Position numbers and translations under genes: made by a program. DNA of 64,000 bases from Manihot esculenta (Eukaryota; Streptophyta; Magnoliopsida; Malpighiales; Euphorbiaceae), in the NCBI RefSeq assembly GCF_001659605.2, contig NC_035165.2:10846445-10910444 (forward strand). Direction: 5' to 3'. Below are positions 59,007 through 64,000 of the stretch, piece by piece. Positions within the stretch are counted from its first letter, which is position 1; every line of letters starts with the position of its first letter. The notes below the pieces were generated by a model. That model did not search any database. It was given only the letters and a program-made list of their open reading frames with translations, and had not been told where the DNA came from.

Positions 59007-62000
59007 GTGATGTGGGATAGACTGCCAAGTGATTTCCGGCTTAAGGCATCAGCTACTACATTAGCCTTACCCGGATGGTACTGTATCTTACAATCATAGT
59101 CACTGAGCAGTTCTACCCATCTCCTCTGCCTCAAGTTCAAATCTCTCTGACTCAAGATGTGCTGCAGGCTCTTATGATCTGTGAAGATCTCACATTTTAC
59201 CCCATAGAGGTAATGCCTCCACATCTTGAGGGCAAAGATAACCGCTGCCATCTCCAGATCGTGTGTGGGGTAATTCATCTCATGCCTCTTTAGCTGTCTA
59301 GAAGCATAAGCGATCACCCTACCATTCTGCATCAACACACAACCCAAGCCTACTCTGGATGCATCACAGAACACTGTGAAGTCCTCATTGCTAGTTGGCA
59401 GAGCTAACACTGGTGCTGAAGTCAACCTCTTCTTGAGCTCCTCAAAGCTTTCTTCACATCGATCGGTCCACTCGAACCTCTGATTCTTTCTGGTCAATCT
59501 GGTTAAAGGAGCTGCAATTTTGGAGAAGTCCTGTACGAACCTCCTGTAATAACCAGCCAAACCCAAGAAACTTCTGATCTCTGTCACTGAGGTGGGTCTT
59601 GGCCAGTTAGTCACAGCTTCAACCTTCTTGGGGTCCACTTCCATCCCATTCTCTGACACTATATGCCCCAAGAATGATATGCTCCTTAACCAGAACTCAC
59701 ACTTGGAGAACTTGGCATACAAGCCATGTTCCCTCAAGGTCTGCAAAACTATCCTCAGATGATGGGCATGCTCCTCTGCATTCCTGGAATACACTAGGAT
59801 ATCATCTATGAAGACAATAACGAAGTGATCCAGGTATGGTCTGAATATTCTGTTCATGAGGTCCATGAATGCTGCAGGGGCGTTGGTTAACCCAAACGGC
59901 ATTACAAGGAACTCATAGTGCCCATATCTGGTCCTGAAGGCCGTCTTTGGCACGTCCTCCTCTCTGATTCTCAACTGATGGTACCCGGATCTCAGATCTA
60001 TTTTGGAGAAACAACCCGCTCCTGCTAGCTGGTCGAATAGATCGTCGATCCTTGGCAATGGGTACTTATTCTTGATGGTGACTTTGTTCAACTGCCTGTA
60101 GTCGATACAAAGCCTGAGGGATCCATCCTTTTTCTTCACAAAAAGTACTGGAGCACCCCAAGGTGAGGTACTCGGTCGGATGAAACCCTTGTCCACCAGT
60201 TCTTGCAACTGTTCCTTCAACTCTTTCATCTCAGCTGGTGCCATCCTGTAGGGAGGGATAGAGATAGGCCTAATTCCAGGCATCAGCTCTATTTCAAACT
60301 CTATCTCCCTTGCAGGTGGTAGTCCTGGAAGCTCGTTTGGGAAAACATCTAAGAATTCTCTGACCACTGGCACTGAGGCGGGCTCTCTAACCTGACTGTC
60401 TAGTTTCCTCACATGAGCCAAAAACCCCTGACATCCCCTCCTAAGCAACCTACGAGCCTGAAGAGCTGATATCAGTCCTCTAGGTGTACCCCTCTTGTCT
60501 CCTCTGAAGACGACCTCTGACCCATCCTGATCTCTGAATCTGACTACCTTGTCTCTACAGTCCAAGGTAGCACCATGGGTCGATAACCAATCCATCCCTA
60601 GAATGACGTCAAAATCTGTCAAATCTAGAACCACAAGGTCGGCGGAAAGGCATCTTCCCTCTATGAAAACTGGACTACACTGGCAGACTGACTCTGCAAC
60701 TGACGGGTCACACTTGGGTCCACTGACCCATAGGGGACACTCTAACCCAGAGACCATCAACCCTAACCTCTGAACGGCTCTCGGTGCGATAAAAGAGTGA
60801 GATGCACCCGGGTCCATTAATGCATACACATCAGAACACCCAATGATGAGATTACCTGACACCACGGTGTTGGATGTGTTAGCCTCCTGCTGCGTCATGG
60901 TGAAGATCCTGGCTGGAGCCGATGGACCTTCACCTCTGAATCCTGCTGAAGAAGAAGCTGACCCTCTCCCTCTGCCTCTGCCACTGGCCTGTGTAGCAGC
61001 TGGAGCTACTGGCTGTGCCACACTTCCTGAAGCTGTCTGATGTGTCTGTGCCATAGGAACTGCTTTAGGACATTGCCATGACATATGCCCCTCTTGCCCA
61101 CATCTGTAGCAGGTCGTCGTCCCATACCGGCATAAACCCCTGTGTGGCCTACCACATCTCGCACAAGCTGCATTATCCGCCCCAGAACTAGAACCACTGC
61201 CAAATCCCAGACTAGACTTGACCTTGTTCCAGAACTTATTCTTCTTACCCTTGGGCTTACCCCATCTCTTACTGCCTGAAGCTGCTGCACTCAAGGTAGA
61301 GGGATCTAACCTTCCCCCACCCGGAGTTTTAGAACCAGAAGCTTGTGCCACTGTCTGTTTGACTGTCCCCTGAACGATGGCACTAGCCTCCATTCTCCTA
61401 GCCATATCCACTATGGCGTGAAAACTCTCTCTATCTGCTGACTGTACCAAGGAGGAATACCTGGGATGGAGCTTCATGATATACCTCCTCGACTTCTTCT
61501 GGTCTGTGCTAAGGTCTTGCCCAGCAAAAGGCAGCAACTCCATAAACCTGTCAGTATACTCATCTACACTCATGTCATCGGTTTGCCTCAACTGCTCGAA
61601 TTCTATCATCTTCAATTCCCTTGAACTATCAGGGAAAGCCCATCCTGCAAATTCATTAGCGAACTCCTCCCACGATAGGCTATCCACCCTCGGCTTCACA
61701 TAGTTTTTGAACCACTCACGGGCTTTTTTGCATTTCAAAGTGAAACCAGCCATCTGAATGGCTCTACTGTCATCAGCTCCAATTTCCTCTGTGATCATCT
61801 TGACCTTCTCCAAATATACAAACGGGTCATCACCTGACTCAAACTGGGGAGCACCCAACTTCATGTAATCTGTCATTTTAGCTTTACTTCCCCCAGATGA
61901 GCTAGGTTGAGGTATCTGGGTATCTGGGACGGTAGGTGCTGGCGGTGGAGGAGGTACAGCATCCCCCGGAGTGGGGTTTGCTGGATTTGGACAGTATGGT

Positions 62001-62461
62001 GGAGGTGGGTACATTGGGTACTGTGGATATGGTGGGTAGTATGGTGGGTATGGCATCTGTGTGGAATAAGGGTTAAAACTAGGGTAATCCGATGTACCTC
62101 CCATCGAATACCCGGGATTTTGGGTGTAGGGCGGATAGTGAGGTGGCTGAACAAATCCCGAGGCCTGAGTGCCTCCGTGGGATTCTCCCATACCCTCTTC
62201 TGACATACTGACGCCCAAACTGCCATCCCTCCTTTGATCAACATCCATCTGATCCCCCATATCCTCTGACATACCTCCCTGCACTGTTCCTCTGACTGAT
62301 CTGCTTCTTCCCAGATCTAAAGACCTTCTAGGGTCTCTCACTGCTCGGTCCCTGTTGGACCTACTTGACATTGCCCTAGGCAATGTTGAAGGACGAGCAT
62401 CAGTGCCCTCGTCCTGAGGTGGTATTCCAGTCAATCGTGCAGATCGACGGGTTCCTCTCAT
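59007..62461 (-). pseudogene. Element E gag-pol, N-terminal part
   Basis: It starts at [12 protein letters not shown] (62461) with the acceptor-like TTTCTCAG just before it. In order it has a Pro/Tyr-rich Gag N-terminus (about residues 100-180), a CCHC knuckle [14 protein letters not shown] near 450, protease [10 protein letters not shown] near 550, reverse transcriptase FIDDILVYS near 884 and RNase [11 protein letters not shown] near 1033 to [13 protein letters not shown], where G interrupts. The frame is otherwise clean, so E was probably coding-competent before G inserted. Confidence 0.95.
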
Positions 62462-62696
62462 CCTGTTTTCTGAGAAACAGTAAACATCACATAAACATTA
62501 GCATTAAATGGTTCATGTCGGCAAACATGAACCTCACAGCTACATTACACTCATAGCATATCATCATGGTATATCATACAATCATACAAGACAGGACTCC
62601 TCATCCTATCCTAGTGGACATGACTTTTCCTATTGTGCTTGACCTTCTATAACATCTATGAGCCCGACACTCTAGGTCCGACCATATGAACCTAGG

Positions 62697-62708
62697 GCTC
62701 TGATACCA
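62697..62708 (-). other. Primer-binding site of E
   Basis: On the element strand TGGTATCAGAGC lies three bases after the end of the 5' LTR. Confidence 0.94.
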
Positions 62709-62711
62709 CTC

Positions 62712-64000
62712 TGTAACGCCCCGGAAAACCGGACCGCTACCGGCGCTAGGATTCAGGTCGGCTTAAGGCCGCCGGAACCCGTAGCAAGCCTACATACATC
62801 CTGCTTACCTGTTTAATCCCATATATGATCAACAAACATTCACAAGAATTAAAAACTTTTCTTTTTCTTCATTCACCAAACTCAACCTGTGCATGCACTA
62901 TATTCATCATATACATAAACATTAATCCCTCTGTGGGATTTCATCAAAGCCTCAAGGGCTACACATCATATGGTGAGTTGGTTTACATAAACATTGTAAC
63001 ATAAGATCATATACATACCAAGGGATTAACACATACTATGGTCAAGCACATTCTATCCTCAATACTATCCTCAATAACATAATTACATTACATTCTTATC
63101 ATTTGTCATGTCCACATACTCTAGCTATTACAAACATGTGACTTTTCTCTTCTTTTCTTCTCTATCAATCCCGCACCTGCAAACCTGGGGGTTAGGGGAG
63201 AGGGGTGAGCTAAAAGCCCAGTGAGCAGAAACTAAAAACATTATATTAAAATTCATGCTTTCATGAAATGCATCATATCACAGACAATTCACATCAAGGG
63301 TGAACCTGTCACCAATTAGTCCCAACATAGTCTCGTGCCAGGCCGTAGCATGGGGTCCTGGTCTTCCTGTCATAACATACATAAAGTCTCGTGCCAGGCC
63401 GTAGCATGGGGTCCTGGTCTTCCTGTCATATCATGTATTAAGCCTCGTGCCAGGCCGTAGCATGGGGTCCTGGTCTTCCTGTCATATCATATATAAAGTC
63501 TCGTGCCAGGCCGTAGCATGGGGTCCTGGTCTTCCTGTCATATCATATATAAAGTCTCGTGGACTAATTGGATCATACAGCATTCACCCACAACCACAAA
63601 GGAAAATGCAATGCAACATATTCGTGAACTAATGCAATCAGCCTATTACATATCATCATGATGCGTGAAGCATGCTCAAACATTTAGTTACTTGATTTAA
63701 AACATTAAGCTTGTTTCCACTCACCTCTGGCTAGCTCTGACCAGACACTGAAGCAGCTCACTCACTGCTGGGGTCCTCGGTTCCTCGGGTCCGAACCTAC
63801 ACAGGTGGACTCCAATGAGGGACCAAACATATATAAACATAACTCTAATATATCCCCCAAAAAAAAAACCCCCTAAAACATCATGAAAACATCACAGAAA
63901 ATATGCATGAAATGGCTGAACAGGGCACCTTCGGCGGCACCTTCGGCGGCCGAAAGTCCTGGACAGAGACGAAACTCAGCTAGGTTCGGCGGCACCTTCG
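62712..64000 (-). repeat. Element E 5' LTR (truncated by window end)
   Basis: It starts TGTAACGCCCCGG. Over 1289 bp I see no difference from 52662-53950, including the minisatellite copy number. The remaining ~1 kb lies outside the window. Confidence 0.94.

Larger units (their letters stand above)
52662..64000 (-). mobile_element. Gypsy element E (right end outside window)
   Basis: A minus-strand element of the same family as A-C. The left (3') LTR is 52662-54945, the coding region 55057-62461 (split by solo LTR G), the primer site 62697-62708 and the 5' LTR starts at 62712 and runs off the window. It sits inside a decayed Gypsy fragment, with tcatg (52657-52661) as the left copy of a presumed TSD. 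The visible 1289 bp of both LTRs look identical, so insertion is very recent. Confidence 0.95.

Overview
The window is nuclear DNA of a flowering plant, most likely a eudicot. It is dominated by plant-type LTR retrotransposons (long-LTR Ty3/Gypsy chromoviruses resembling the Tekay/Del clade, plus Ty1/Copia). It also has one intron-containing gene for a plant-specific X8/GPI plasmodesmal callose-binding protein and nuclear tRNA-Asn(GTT) genes. No bacterial, viral or organellar gene organisation is visible. The species cannot be fixed from sequence alone.

Positions 1-35535 form a four-level nest of retrotransposons, each boundary supported by TG...CA LTR ends and 5-bp target-site duplications (TSDs). 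Gypsy A (minus; its left LTR runs off the window) is split by Gypsy B (minus, 2104-29880, TSD ggacg). The 5' LTR of B is split by Gypsy C (plus, 10428-28214, TSD gtcct). The integrase of C is split by Copia D (minus, 17189-25393, TSD cttcg). LTR divergence judged by eye fits this order: A is oldest, B is intermediate, C and D are very young. Only B keeps an uninterrupted gag-pol frame, but its own promoter LTR carries C.

Positions 35536-52661 are older, AT-rich, gene-bearing DNA. From left to right they hold a broken DUF4283/zinc-knuckle sequence, a Mutator-like MITE with a (CTT)n tract, the intact four-exon PDCB-type gene (38769-40383, plus), a decayed short-LTR Copia just downstream, a long AT-rich stretch with MITE remnants, a tandem segmental duplication carrying two good tRNA-Asn genes and one degenerate copy, an internally deleted LINE with poly-A and TSD inside that duplication, and a decayed Gypsy fragment.

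Positions 52662-64000 are a young Gypsy (E, minus) inserted in the decayed Gypsy fragment. E is itself split by a solo LTR (G, 56599-59006, TSD gtgat). Its right LTR runs off the window.

The most unusual recurring features belong to the Gypsy family of A, B, C, E and G. Their 2.0-2.4 kb LTRs carry arrays of a 13-bp CpG-rich palindrome (element sense TTCGGCCGCCGAA) both upstream of a TATA-like box and again farther downstream. They also have a conserved splice-donor-like AG|GTAAG after the inferred start site, paired with a CAG acceptor a few bases before the gag ATG. This predicts a leader intron that would remove most of the LTR leader and the primer-binding site from a gag-pol mRNA.
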